From the IMG/VR virus record IMGVR_UViG_3300025044_000053, positions 1 through 40,938 of that record: a stretch of DNA of 40,938 nucleotides. One strand, given 5' to 3'. This stretch comes from a virus. The position numbers and the translations under genes were made by a program. The notes below the pieces were generated by a model. The model made no database searches and was not told the origin of the DNA. It was given only the letters and a program-made list of their open reading frames with translations. Shown piece after piece: positions 20,980-29,257 of this stretch (position 1 is its first letter; the number at the start of each line of letters is the position of its first letter).

Positions 20980-22721
20980 TGCCGGTCGCTACTGAGTTCT
21001 TCCCGTTTGGTGGCGGGCTAGATATTGTCTCGCCTTATTTTCAGTTGCCGCAAGGCGCATTGATTGAGTGCTTGAATTATGAGCAGTTACCGGAAGGCGG
21101 TTACCGCCGCATTGACGGGTATCGCTTGTACGATGGCACGACTGATCCTGCGGTGGTTCCCGGCAATGGAATCATTCGTGGTGTCTTTATTTTTAATGGC
21201 GATCGTTACGCTATTCGTGACCAAGAAAGCGCTGGCGGATTATTTAAGGCGACAGAAACAGGGTGGGATGAAGTCGACTTAGGTAGCTCGATAGATTTTG
21301 ACGCCGGTGTGTCTGACTTTGTTGAAGGCGAAACAATTACTGGCGGCACTAGTGGTGCAACTGCGGTAGTTGAGCGCGTGGTGTTTGCTGGCGGCACCAA
21401 TGGTGTTGGCGATAGTCATGGTCGACTGACGCTTTCTGGTGTTACCGGCACCTTTGTTGATGATGAAAACCTGTCTTCTGGCGCAACACTTCGCGCCGTT
21501 GCCGATGGCGCCATGTTTGATAATGCGCTACCGCTTGGTGGCCGCTACCGGTTTGATACTCATAACTTTTACGGTCAAGACGGGCAGGGTGCCGTGTATG
21601 GAGCCAATGGTGTCGGCGATGTATTTGAGTTTGACGGCACTATATTCAGCTTAATAAAAACTGATGTAGCCAGCGTTTACCCCGTTATTGTGCTTGAGCA
21701 TAAAGAGCACTTATTTCTGTTTTACGCGGGCGGCAGCATTGTTTCGAGTGCGCCAGGCAATCCGCTTATATTTGATGCAATTCTTGGTGCTGCAGAAATT
21801 GCAGTGGGTGACGCGATAAATTCAGCAAAGTCTCTGCCGGGTGGGGTGCTCGCTATTGGGTGCAATGACACCATTAAAATGCTGTACGGCAATGACTTTG
21901 ATTCTTGGCAGCTACAAAAATTTACTGACCACGGCGTAAAGGCATACTCCTTTGGTGAGGTCGGTGGCAATACATTAGTGCTCGATGACCGCGGCGTGCA
22001 AAATCTTGCGACGACTCAAGCCTATGGTGATTTTGAAGCGACGGCGATTTCTCGCAAAGTAAACCCGCTATTACTTTCCTTGCGTGACGACATTCAGCCG
22101 ACTGCATCAATAGTGTCTAAGAATAAATCGCAGTACCGTTTGTTCTTTGGCACCGATGGCTTTTATTTCACGTTTGCAGGATCGCAGCTCGCCGGCATTA
22201 CACCTGTTCGCTTTGATGATGCCGTGCTGTGCACCGCCTCGGGCGAAGACGACAACGGCAAAGAAATACTGATATTCGGTAGCACGGATGGCGGTGTTTA
22301 CGAGATGAATAAATCGTACAAGTTCGACACCGGCAATATCCTTGCTTACCTACGATTCCCGTTTATTTTTCAGCGTGCTCCCACTTCAAGAAAGCAGTAT
22401 CGCAAGGCGGTACTTGATCTATTTGCAGAGGGAGATTCCGCGCAGCTTTTGATTTCAGCAGACTTTGGATTTGGAAGTAATGATAGTCCGAGCTCTTTAA
22501 TTAATGAGGCTTTGGTTGCTGCAAGTAATGGCGGTCAATGGGGCTTCTCTCAGTGGGATAACTTTATATGGGACGCCGGAACACAGTCATTAGCTGATGT
22601 GGGCTTGATTGGTATAGGGCGGAATATGTCAATGTCGATAGTGTCCCTTGGCGAAGAAGACGGCGGCCACACATTCTACGGCGCCACAATACATTATTCA
22701 CAAAGACGGCTGGATAGATAA
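20979..22721 (+). CDS. Tail hub/nozzle or DNA-stabilisation protein (P22 gp10-like)
   Basis: A 580-residue beta-rich protein: MPVATEFFPFGGGLDIVSPY at the start, YEQLPEGGYRRIDGYRLYDG (about residues 34-52) and regular blade-like repeats (VIVLEHKEHLFLFYAGG, GVLAIGCNDTIKMLYG, GNTLVLDDRGVQNLATT). The 'FPF-GG-D ... EGGYRRIDGY' start is typical of stabilisation or nozzle proteins of short-tailed phages. It should form the tail tube below the adaptor. Confidence 0.78.
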   Translation: MPVATEFFPFGGGLDIVSPYFQLPQGALIECLNYEQLPEGGYRRIDGYRLYDGTTDPAVVPGNGIIRGVFIFNGDRYAIRDQESAGGLFKATETGWDEVDLGSSIDFDAGVSDFVEGETITGGTSGATAVVERVVFAGGTNGVGDSHGRLTLSGVTGTFVDDENLSSGATLRAVADGAMFDNALPLGGRYRFDTHNFYGQDGQGAVYGANGVGDVFEFDGTIFSLIKTDVASVYPVIVLEHKEHLFLFYAGGSIVSSAPGNPLIFDAILGAAEIAVGDAINSAKSLPGGVLAIGCNDTIKMLYGNDFDSWQLQKFTDHGVKAYSFGEVGGNTLVLDDRGVQNLATTQAYGDFEATAISRKVNPLLLSLRDDIQPTASIVSKNKSQYRLFFGTDGFYFTFAGSQLAGITPVRFDDAVLCTASGEDDNGKEILIFGSTDGGVYEMNKSYKFDTGNILAYLRFPFIFQRAPTSRKQYRKAVLDLFAEGDSAQLLISADFGFGSNDSPSSLINEALVAASNGGQWGFSQWDNFIWDAGTQSLADVGLIGIGRNMSMSIVSLGEEDGGHTFYGATIHYSQRRLDR

Positions 22722-23329
22722 TGGCATCATCTGATTGGGTAACACCGTTTGTAAATCTAGTCTCGGGTACTGATGCAAAAGCCGAGGATATAAACGAGCG
22801 GCTTAATGCGATTGTTGCTGCATTTGGAAAGATGGCGGCACCACGTAGCGACGATAAAGTTGGTTTTAGTGAGCCGGTAACGGTTCCTGATCCGGTGGCA
22901 GATACTGACGCGGTGAATCGTGGCTATGTTAACGAGCTTTTCAATACGATAAACCAGAATATTGCCGGGCTTGCTGCTGCTGCTCTTATTGACGACCCCT
23001 CATTCTTTTCTACTGTAAGCTATGCAAATATTAAAACTATTAGCGACACGACTTATTCAATTATCGAATCTGATAATGGAAAGGTGCTTTGGTTTGCTAG
23101 CGACGATGCAGTAACGGTTACCGCGCCGGGGCCAACTGCATTAGCGCTAGACGGAAATATACAGTGCGTTTTGATACAGGCTGGTGGCGGCACTGTTACG
23201 GTTTCGGAGGATGGAGAGTCGTCTATTGGTGCATCTGGCGACTTAGTGGCGTCGGCAAGCAGATATTCACCAATGTCGCTGATTCGTTATAGCTCGACAT
23301 TTTGGTGGCTCGGTGGTGAGCGGGTATGA
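22721..23329 (+). CDS. Tail-associated protein, fibre-like
   Basis: A 202-residue protein. Residues about 1-75 (MASSDWVTPFVNLVSGTDAK, AEDINERLNAIVAAFGKMAA) look like a fibre adaptor helix. PVADTDAVNRGYVNEL (about 57-72) resembles segments of phage fibre proteins. The rest is beta-rich (VTVTAPGPTALALDGNIQCV). TAATG overlap with the tail hub gene and ATGA overlap with the next gene suggest that it joins the receptor-binding protein to the tail. Confidence 0.65.
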   Translation: MASSDWVTPFVNLVSGTDAKAEDINERLNAIVAAFGKMAAPRSDDKVGFSEPVTVPDPVADTDAVNRGYVNELFNTINQNIAGLAAAALIDDPSFFSTVSYANIKTISDTTYSIIESDNGKVLWFASDDAVTVTAPGPTALALDGNIQCVLIQAGGGTVTVSEDGESSIGASGDLVASASRYSPMSLIRYSSTFWWLGGERV

Positions 23330-26133
23330 TACTCCCGCTGGCTCATGGTTTATTTGGTGCTCTATCGAATTCGCTAGCTGATGGTGTTTATTATTTTGCG
23401 CCTATGGATCAAGATGATGGCGACACAACAATAATAGATTCGTCATTGTTTGGGCATTCTGCTGTGTCAGTAGATAGTTGTGAGATTAGCGATACTCATA
23501 CTCGCTACAACCATAATACGCTGCAATGCCCTGCAGGCAGTTCAATTTCATATACGATGAATCTTGGCTTGTTTGGTGATTTCACTATTGAACTGGATGT
23601 TTATATTAGCGCCACGCCAGCGTTAAATTATTCACTTCCAATTATCCATTACGGTGGTAACGCTGATGGCGTTTCCGGCTTTTTAGTTGAATTTTCTAAT
23701 AATGTTGGTTCCGAGGCAAGGCAATTTTTTATAAGGGAGTCTATCGGGCTTAGGGCGTCTGCACCAGCCGGCCCGGTGGCGGGTGAGTGGGTGTCTTTTA
23801 GTTTATGCTACTATCAATCTACATCTAAAATTCGCATATTCGCCAATGGTCAGAGGTCAAATGAATTTTTAGTAAGCAATCCGAATAAAACCACCTCTCT
23901 GCGTTTTGGTGACGGGGATGCAACATACGGTGTCAGTGGTGAGAAGTATCTTTCTGAAATACTAATTACACGCGGAGTAGCTAAATACACAGAAAATTAC
24001 ACGCCAGAGAATACCAGCAGGATTCCAGGGGTTCCAAATAGCGAAACAGCACCACCCACTTACCCAGACCCCAATGCATTAACCCCTGGCATTGCCACCA
24101 CATCAAATACGCGCGGCAAAGTGTCTCTAGCAAATAGCTGGGGTGCTCGTATTGCGTGCGATGGCTCTGTGGTTTCGTGGGGTGCGTTCGCGCCAACTGC
24201 GATTAATTCTGTTTTACCCGATGGAACAACATTTACACGAGTGAGTGTGGCGGGTACGGGCGGTATTGCGCTAAAGGCAGATGGTGACGCTGTTGTGTGG
24301 GGATATAAGCCTAATGCAGCTTACTATGGTGGTTCGCCAGTGCTGTATCAATCGCCACCTGATGACATGGATATTCGCGACGTTGTTGCTCTAAGTGGGC
24401 TGCCATATTTTTACTGCTTACTTCCTGACGGCTCTGTGTATTCATGGAATGGTGAGGCCGGCGAGATTGTTGATGATACCGACCTTATACCTGATGACGA
24501 AGAGTACGCGGGAATTGCTGCGGGCTCTTATTTCGGCGCAGGCGTATTGAGTGATGGCACGGTTTCAGTTTGGGCCTCGTCGTTAAATGGATCATCCGTT
24601 GCGCTACTGGATGTTCCGGTGGAAGCAACCGACATTATTGACATAGCGTGTGGTTACTACCATATCGTCGCGCTTAAAGATGATGGCAGCATTGTATGCT
24701 GGGGTAATGATGATAACGATCAATGCCAGGTTCCAGTGCTTTCATCACCGGCAGTTTCCATATCGTGCGGTAGCGTTAGTTCACACGCGACACTTCAAAA
24801 TGGCGAGGTCGTTTCGTGGGGCAGCAACACTTACGGGGAGGCAAGCCCGCCTTCATCGCTGATTGATGCGGTCCGCGTTTATCCTTCCGCTGGTTCTTCA
24901 ATATTCGCAGCGCGCTCCAATGGTAATATTGTTGGCTGGGGCCGGAATACGAGCGATCAAGTATCGGGAGCGCAAGGCGAGCAATTGTTTTGCGCGGCAA
25001 CCGAGGGAACGGATACACCGCCAGATCCAGACCCAAGCCCTGATCCTGTTCCGCCACCTGAGCCGGCGCCAGTATTTACTCTGCCTCTTGCAAAAAATCC
25101 GGTTGTTTACGCTGATGCCGCAATGTTCGGGCTGCACTATAACGGCCGCATTTTGCTGTGGGGCCGTGAAGGTAGCATCACAAGAAATGCTCCTGTCTTT
25201 CTGCGCAAGGCCTACACCGATATGACGGTGGTTTTTGATGGTATCTCTTACGCTGTTTTGGTGCTGCAGACAAATGGACGCATTGCGGGTTGGGGTAGCG
25301 ATACAGGTGCTTTTGAAAAACTTAAATCACCATTTGTGGATAATGGAAACCGGGCTCTGTTTGATTACATAAATGCAAAACAAGTAACGGCGCTTCCTTC
25401 TGCGATTTATAAGTACATCACGGTGGTGCTTGAGGATGGCACTGTCGATTGCAAATACCTTTCTTACAAGGTTGGTTCGCCACCACCACCTAGACCAAAG
25501 CCCTCGCTTATTTATAGGCCGCCAGCGCCATCTAGCGGTGGCCCCGCTGTAGACGATAATCCTTACCTACCAAGCGGCGGTCTACCAATTACTAATGCGA
25601 TCCAAGTGTCTTGCACTAACGATATGTGTTTTGCGCTTGGTAGCGATGGCGTTGTGCATGGCTGGGGGCCGGCGTCACTGGGTGCTTATTATTTGTCGCC
25701 ACTAACATCATATACCGAACAAACCGGATCAGTCGGTGCGCCAGGTCAATACAGTCGCGGCCTTAGCGATATAGTCAAAATTGACTCTCAGTTTGGCTTG
25801 GTGGTAGCGCTTGATGATAGCGGTGAGGTCACGGTTTGGGGTAAGCCTGACATGCAAAGCTGGGTACCTCAGCCAGACACACTACCAACGATTGTTGATG
25901 TAGCAGCCGGCAAACATCATATCGTCGCGCTAGGTGATGATGGCGTGATTTATTGCTGGGGAAACAACAAAGTTGGGCAGTGCAATGTGCCAGCAGGGCT
26001 AGGCAGGGTAAATCGCATTCGCGCAAGTGATTATCAGTCAATTGCGATACTAGATTCAGGCAAGGTTGTTGTTTGGGGCGCCTTTCCTGCCTATACGCAG
26101 AAAAGCATCAACCAAATTAATTTTTACCAGTAA
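23326..26133 (+). CDS. Candidate receptor-binding protein: LamG-like domain plus RCC1-like propellers
   Basis: A 935-residue protein. Residues about 20-225 look like a LamG/concanavalin-like domain (GVYYFAPMDQDDGDTTIIDS, LFGDFTIELDVYISA, EWVSFSLCYYQSTSKIRIFANGQ, YLSEILITRGVAKYTENYTP). Residues about 260-550 hold RCC1-type repeats (YYHIVALKDDGSIVCWGNDD, VSWGSNTYGEAS, GWGRNTSDQ). A proline-rich linker (PDPDPSPDPVPPPEPAP) leads to a second set (about 585-930) with its own Pro-rich insert. RCC1 repeats fold as seven-bladed propellers. The first residues overlap the previous stop. Its size, modular build and place at the end of the tail genes suggest host binding; no enzyme motif was seen. Confidence 0.75.
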   Translation: MILPLAHGLFGALSNSLADGVYYFAPMDQDDGDTTIIDSSLFGHSAVSVDSCEISDTHTRYNHNTLQCPAGSSISYTMNLGLFGDFTIELDVYISATPALNYSLPIIHYGGNADGVSGFLVEFSNNVGSEARQFFIRESIGLRASAPAGPVAGEWVSFSLCYYQSTSKIRIFANGQRSNEFLVSNPNKTTSLRFGDGDATYGVSGEKYLSEILITRGVAKYTENYTPENTSRIPGVPNSETAPPTYPDPNALTPGIATTSNTRGKVSLANSWGARIACDGSVVSWGAFAPTAINSVLPDGTTFTRVSVAGTGGIALKADGDAVVWGYKPNAAYYGGSPVLYQSPPDDMDIRDVVALSGLPYFYCLLPDGSVYSWNGEAGEIVDDTDLIPDDEEYAGIAAGSYFGAGVLSDGTVSVWASSLNGSSVALLDVPVEATDIIDIACGYYHIVALKDDGSIVCWGNDDNDQCQVPVLSSPAVSISCGSVSSHATLQNGEVVSWGSNTYGEASPPSSLIDAVRVYPSAGSSIFAARSNGNIVGWGRNTSDQVSGAQGEQLFCAATEGTDTPPDPDPSPDPVPPPEPAPVFTLPLAKNPVVYADAAMFGLHYNGRILLWGREGSITRNAPVFLRKAYTDMTVVFDGISYAVLVLQTNGRIAGWGSDTGAFEKLKSPFVDNGNRALFDYINAKQVTALPSAIYKYITVVLEDGTVDCKYLSYKVGSPPPPRPKPSLIYRPPAPSSGGPAVDDNPYLPSGGLPITNAIQVSCTNDMCFALGSDGVVHGWGPASLGAYYLSPLTSYTEQTGSVGAPGQYSRGLSDIVKIDSQFGLVVALDDSGEVTVWGKPDMQSWVPQPDTLPTIVDVAAGKHHIVALGDDGVIYCWGNNKVGQCNVPAGLGRVNRIRASDYQSIAILDSGKVVVWGAFPAYTQKSINQINFYQ

Positions 26134-26143
26134 GGAATGTTCC

Positions 26144-26479
26144 GTGTCACTCGATCAAGCAGATATTGAATCAATCGCCGATCTTACCGCAAAGAAATTG
26201 TGCGAATCTGATCAGCCATTCTATGTGCCGAGAGAGGATCACTACCATGATCACTTATTAATTAAAAAGATGCGTGAAGATTCTGATGCGTGGTCGGATG
26301 TTTTGACGTTTGTTTCTTCCGAGCGTCGTGTTCGTGAGCGGCGCCAAGATGATGTACGCAAATTGCGTAATCAGGTGTTTGGCGCATTAATGGTCGCAGG
26401 GGTGTTTGGTCTTCTCGGATTGATTGGCACATGGGGTATAAGTGCGCTGGTTAATCTTGTTAAATCCCAAGGCGGATGA
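26144..26479 (+). CDS. Membrane protein with C-terminal helix, start of lysis module
   Basis: A 111-residue protein. Residues 1-80 are polar and charged (MSLDQADIESIADLTAKKLC; SSERRVRERRQDDVRKLR). One helix lies at about residues 86-105 (FGALMVAGVFGLLGLIGTWG). GTG at 26144 has AAGGA 8 bases upstream. An earlier ATG at 26066 lies inside the receptor gene and is less likely. Similar C-tail anchored proteins occur beside lysis genes; holin or lysis regulator is possible. Confidence 0.6.
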   Translation: MSLDQADIESIADLTAKKLCESDQPFYVPREDHYHDHLLIKKMREDSDAWSDVLTFVSSERRVRERRQDDVRKLRNQVFGALMVAGVFGLLGLIGTWGISALVNLVKSQGG

Positions 26480-26499
26480 TTACTAAAGGGGTGTAGTTG

Positions 26500-26985
26500 A
26501 TGAGTTTTGACCTCGCTGTGAAGCGCGTCATTAAATCTGAAGGAGGGTATGTAAATGACCCCCGAGATCCTGGTGGCGAAACACACTTTGGAATTTCAAA
26601 AAGGTCGTATCCTAATTTAAACATCAAAGCTTTAACGGTTGATGATGCGATTGGCATTTATCGTCGTGATTTTTGGGAAAAGATTCCAAACCTACCTGAG
26701 CCCGTTGACTATTTGGTTTTTGATTTTGCTGTTAACGCGGGAGTCTCCCGAGCGATAAAAATCTTGCAGACAGCTATTGGTACAACTCCTGACGGATATT
26801 TCGGGGCTAAATCCACGACTGCACTTTCTCGCTATACCGCAAAAGCGCTTTGCATTAATTATTCGGCAGAGCGTGCGCGTTATTACGCGTTGCTTGATGA
26901 CTTAGACGATTTTTATGCTCGCGGCTGGATGCTGCGCGTAATGGAGTCGTTTTATTACGCTGTCGGCGTGGATGCAGAACTTTGA
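26500..26985 (+). CDS. Endolysin, GH108 muramidase
   Basis: A 161-residue lysozyme-like endolysin. The catalytic motif SEGGYVNDPRDPGGETHFGIS (from residue 13, Glu14 as acid) is the GH108 signature. The C-terminal half (PVDYLVFDFAVNAGVSRAIKILQ, GYFGAKSTTALSRY) matches the peptidoglycan-binding domain (PG_binding_3) of this family. It cuts the glycan chain of the cell wall. There is no signal peptide, so it needs a holin. ATG at 26500 with AAAGGGG upstream; it is followed by a holin-like gene and the spanins. Confidence 0.9.
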   Translation: MSFDLAVKRVIKSEGGYVNDPRDPGGETHFGISKRSYPNLNIKALTVDDAIGIYRRDFWEKIPNLPEPVDYLVFDFAVNAGVSRAIKILQTAIGTTPDGYFGAKSTTALSRYTAKALCINYSAERARYYALLDDLDDFYARGWMLRVMESFYYAVGVDAEL

Positions 26986-27173
26986 CTGCGCAAATAAGTA
27001 GGGCGTGGGAAGCGCGATTCTTTCTGACGCTAGGCTGTGGCGTTGTGTGTAGCGTGCTTCTTTGGTTTGGGAAGCTTGATAGTACGGCGTATGCGTCAAT
27101 CATTATCGCCACGGTAGGTGCATTCATTGCCGGCGACACTTACGAAAAAGCGACAAGGAAAACAGCGCCATGA
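26982..27173 (+). CDS. Holin-like small membrane protein
   Basis: A 63-residue protein with two helices, about residues 13-30 (FFLTLGCGVVCSVLLWFG) and 36-52 (YASIIIATVGAFIAGDT), and a charged C-terminus (YEKATRKTAP). TTG start overlaps the endolysin stop. Proteins of this shape next to endolysins act as holins or antiholins. Its order (endolysin, holin-like, Rz) is common in podoviruses. Confidence 0.75.
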   Translation: MTAQISRAWEARFFLTLGCGVVCSVLLWFGKLDSTAYASIIIATVGAFIAGDTYEKATRKTAP

Positions 27174-27685
27174 CGAGCCGCATAGCTGTATTGCTTTGTA
27201 TTTTAACCGGGCTGGCAGTGTTCCAGTTTCAAGGCTATCGCTATGGCGAAAAAATCGCAGTGATGGAGCGCGAGAATAATAAGGCGCTTCTACAATCCTC
27301 GGAGAAGGCACGAACAATTGAGCATAAGGCTCAAAAAAACCTAAGTGATGTTGCGGGCGCTGATAACGCTAGGCGCACAGAAATAAAAATAGTAACCGAG
27401 TATGTAGATAGAGAGGTGGTTAAGTATGTTGAAACCGACCCTGCTGCTGGCAGCTGCACTTTTTCTGATAACTGGGTGCGCGCCTATGACGGTGGCGCCA
27501 GAATGCCCAGTAGTGCCAGAACCAAACCCTTTATGGATGACCCCGCCGCCGCCATTACAGACATTGAAGTATTAAGCGTTTCTCAAAGCCAATTTAAAAC
27601 CTATGCGGAAGTGTCGGCAAACCTTGCTGCTTTGCAGGCGTATATAACAGATGTGGTTTTACCCGCTTGCGGACCGCCGCGGTAA
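27170..27685 (+). CDS. Rz: Rz-like inner-membrane spanin
   Basis: A 171-residue protein with N-terminal signal-anchor (residues 5-22, IAVLLCILTGLAVFQFQG), a periplasmic coiled coil (MERENNKALLQSSEKARTIE and onward, about 31-85) and a C-terminal part with CTFSDNWVRAYDGGA. This is the i-spanin layout. The ATGA overlap couples it to the holin-like gene. Together with Rz1 it fuses inner and outer membranes in the last step of lysis. Confidence 0.85.
   Translation: MTSRIAVLLCILTGLAVFQFQGYRYGEKIAVMERENNKALLQSSEKARTIEHKAQKNLSDVAGADNARRTEIKIVTEYVDREVVKYVETDPAAGSCTFSDNWVRAYDGGARMPSSARTKPFMDDPAAAITDIEVLSVSQSQFKTYAEVSANLAALQAYITDVVLPACGPPR
27426..27575 (+). CDS. Rz1: Rz1-like outer-membrane spanin lipoprotein, embedded in Rz
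   Basis: A 49-residue lipoprotein in the +1 frame, wholly inside the Rz gene. MLKPTLLLAAALFLITGC is a lipoprotein signal with lipobox ITGC (Cys18). The mature part is short and proline-rich (APECPVVPEPNPLW, then TPPPPLQ), as in Rz1 proteins. The ATG at 27426 follows TAAG. It should sit in the outer membrane and bind Rz across the periplasm. This fully embedded arrangement is like lambda Rz/Rz1. Confidence 0.9.
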   Translation: MLKPTLLLAAALFLITGCAPMTVAPECPVVPEPNPLWMTPPPPLQTLKY

Positions 27686-27687
27686 CG

Positions 27688-27698
27688 ACATTCCGCGC
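27688..27698 (+). repeat. Boundary motif copy 4
   Basis: ACATTCCGCGC in the 60-bp gap between Rz and the first internal virion gene. Confidence 0.5.
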
Positions 27699-27745
27699 AA
27701 AGGCGGTATTTGGCTTAATACTACAGACATTAGAGGGGTAATTTC

Positions 27746-28870
27746 GTGACTACTGCAAACACAGGTCTACTCACAGAAGCAAAGACGTATGAGTCTGCAA
27801 TGCCTAGCGTTAGCAGTATGCCTAGAACGGAGGCAGCGCCAGCGACACAAGTTGGTGTAAATGTGACCGCGCCGGAATCTCGCTCTTATACCGGCTTTTC
27901 AGAAAATAAAAGTTACGATGACCGGGCATCCGATTTTAAAGTGTCGGATGACTCCCTTGTGGAGAATCGTGTTACCGGCCTTTTGGGCAGCAATAGCGAT
28001 TACATGAAGCGCGCACAAGGTAAGGCTGCAACCACAGCGAATCGCCGTGGATTATTAAACAGTAGTGTTGCGGCCGGTGCCGGCGCCGCTGCAGCGATCG
28101 ATGCCGCATTACCTATTGCACAGCAAGACGCAAACACCTTTGCGCAATCCGACTTATCTAAACAGGGTTACTACAACCAAACTGGCTTGGCTGAAAAAGC
28201 GGCTAGCGATTCGTCCAAGTTGTCTGCGCAAGACGCGACTCAACAATCTGGCGCTATGCAGCAACAAACAGAAAACACGGCTGCACTAAATAGCCAGCAA
28301 GGACAAATTAATGAAAACCTTGGCACCGCCGCCGACAATCGGCAGCTTGGCTTGCAGGATAACCAGGGTGCTATTAGCCAACAATTACAAAAAGACAGCG
28401 CCGACCAACAATCTGCTTTAGCTTCACAGCAGTTTGATTTTCAAAAAGTCTTGCAAGAAATGGATCAAGATTCGCGCGCGAATTTACTGCAAATGCAAAA
28501 TGCGAATGCGGCGCTATTGCAGCAGTCGCAGTCTGCAGCCAATCGATTCCAAGACCTTGCGCAGAATATTGCCGCTATAAGCACTAGCCCAGATATGAAC
28601 GAAACGCAAAAGGCGGCGGCCATTAACCAGCTTGTCGAATTAAGTAATAAGAGCTTTGCCACGCAATCCGCGCTTTTAAAAGCGGCCGGCGTTAGTGATA
28701 TTGAGCTGACGAGGTTTCAAGAGCAGTCTGTGGCTATTGGGGCGTCGATAGAGCCGAGCACACCAACAGGGACAATGGAGGCTATTCCTTCTCAGAGTGA
28801 GTTGTACGCACAAGACGGGAAGGCATTTACTGACGTATCAAGGCGTATAATTGGCAGGTTTGGCTCTTAA
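27746..28870 (+). CDS. Internal virion (ejection) protein, Gln/Ala-rich coil
   Basis: A 374-residue protein rich in Gln, Ala, Ser and Asn (QSGAMQQQTENTAALNSQQG, QNANAALLQQSQSAANRFQD), largely helical. Residues about 95-135 are Ala/Gly-rich (VAAGAGAAAAIDAAL). A GLLTEA motif lies at residues 7-12. GTG start with AGAGGGG upstream. Four such genes in a row, directly before the giant gene, form the internal-protein module of the virion. They are probably injected before the DNA and help it through the envelope; inferred from composition and context. Confidence 0.65.
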   Translation: MTTANTGLLTEAKTYESAMPSVSSMPRTEAAPATQVGVNVTAPESRSYTGFSENKSYDDRASDFKVSDDSLVENRVTGLLGSNSDYMKRAQGKAATTANRRGLLNSSVAAGAGAAAAIDAALPIAQQDANTFAQSDLSKQGYYNQTGLAEKAASDSSKLSAQDATQQSGAMQQQTENTAALNSQQGQINENLGTAADNRQLGLQDNQGAISQQLQKDSADQQSALASQQFDFQKVLQEMDQDSRANLLQMQNANAALLQQSQSAANRFQDLAQNIAAISTSPDMNETQKAAAINQLVELSNKSFATQSALLKAAGVSDIELTRFQEQSVAIGASIEPSTPTGTMEAIPSQSELYAQDGKAFTDVSRRIIGRFGS

Positions 28871-28873
28871 TAT

Positions 28874-29257
28874 ATGACAAGTGCAGCTGATTTAGTTATG
28901 TCAAAAATTGAAAGCCTATTGCCATCTGTTCGTGTGGATAAGGCGGTTTTGTTGCAGAGTTTGCGGCAGATAAAAAGCTCATCGCAACACTTTTACCGCG
29001 AAGATGGCGAAAACTTGCTGGCGGCGTACACGGATAGTATGCCGTTTAGCACGCGCAAACAGTGCTCTTTGTCGGTATGGATTGGCTCCGGCAGTGGAGT
29101 GTCGATGTTTAGGCAGTGGATGGCATGGGTAAACACACGTAAGGCGATACGCATTGCGACGGTGACATTAATGTTTGATGACCCAAGAGCAGATCGGTTT
29201 TTGCTGCGGTCGGGTTTCCGTCGCTTAGGCGGCGTATATATTTGGGAGCGCAGATAA
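28874..29257 (+). CDS. Small virion-module protein, GNAT-like end (tentative)
   Basis: A 127-residue protein. The end ATVTLMFDDPRADRFLLRSG and FRRLGGVYIWERR follow the last strands of acetyltransferase (GNAT) folds (helix, GF, G-x-Y). I see no clear acetyl-CoA loop (Q/R-x-x-G-x-G/A), so an active enzyme is uncertain. Some podoviruses carry small acetyltransferase-like genes beside internal virion genes. Start ATG 28874; ends with TAATG overlap. Confidence 0.45.
   Translation: MTSAADLVMSKIESLLPSVRVDKAVLLQSLRQIKSSSQHFYREDGENLLAAYTDSMPFSTRKQCSLSVWIGSGSGVSMFRQWMAWVNTRKAIRIATVTLMFDDPRADRFLLRSGFRRLGGVYIWERR

Noticed and set aside
9929-26133. Diversity-generating retroelement, as in the related phage BPP-1
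   Set aside because: No reverse transcriptase gene and no template/variable repeat pair seen near the fibre or receptor genes.
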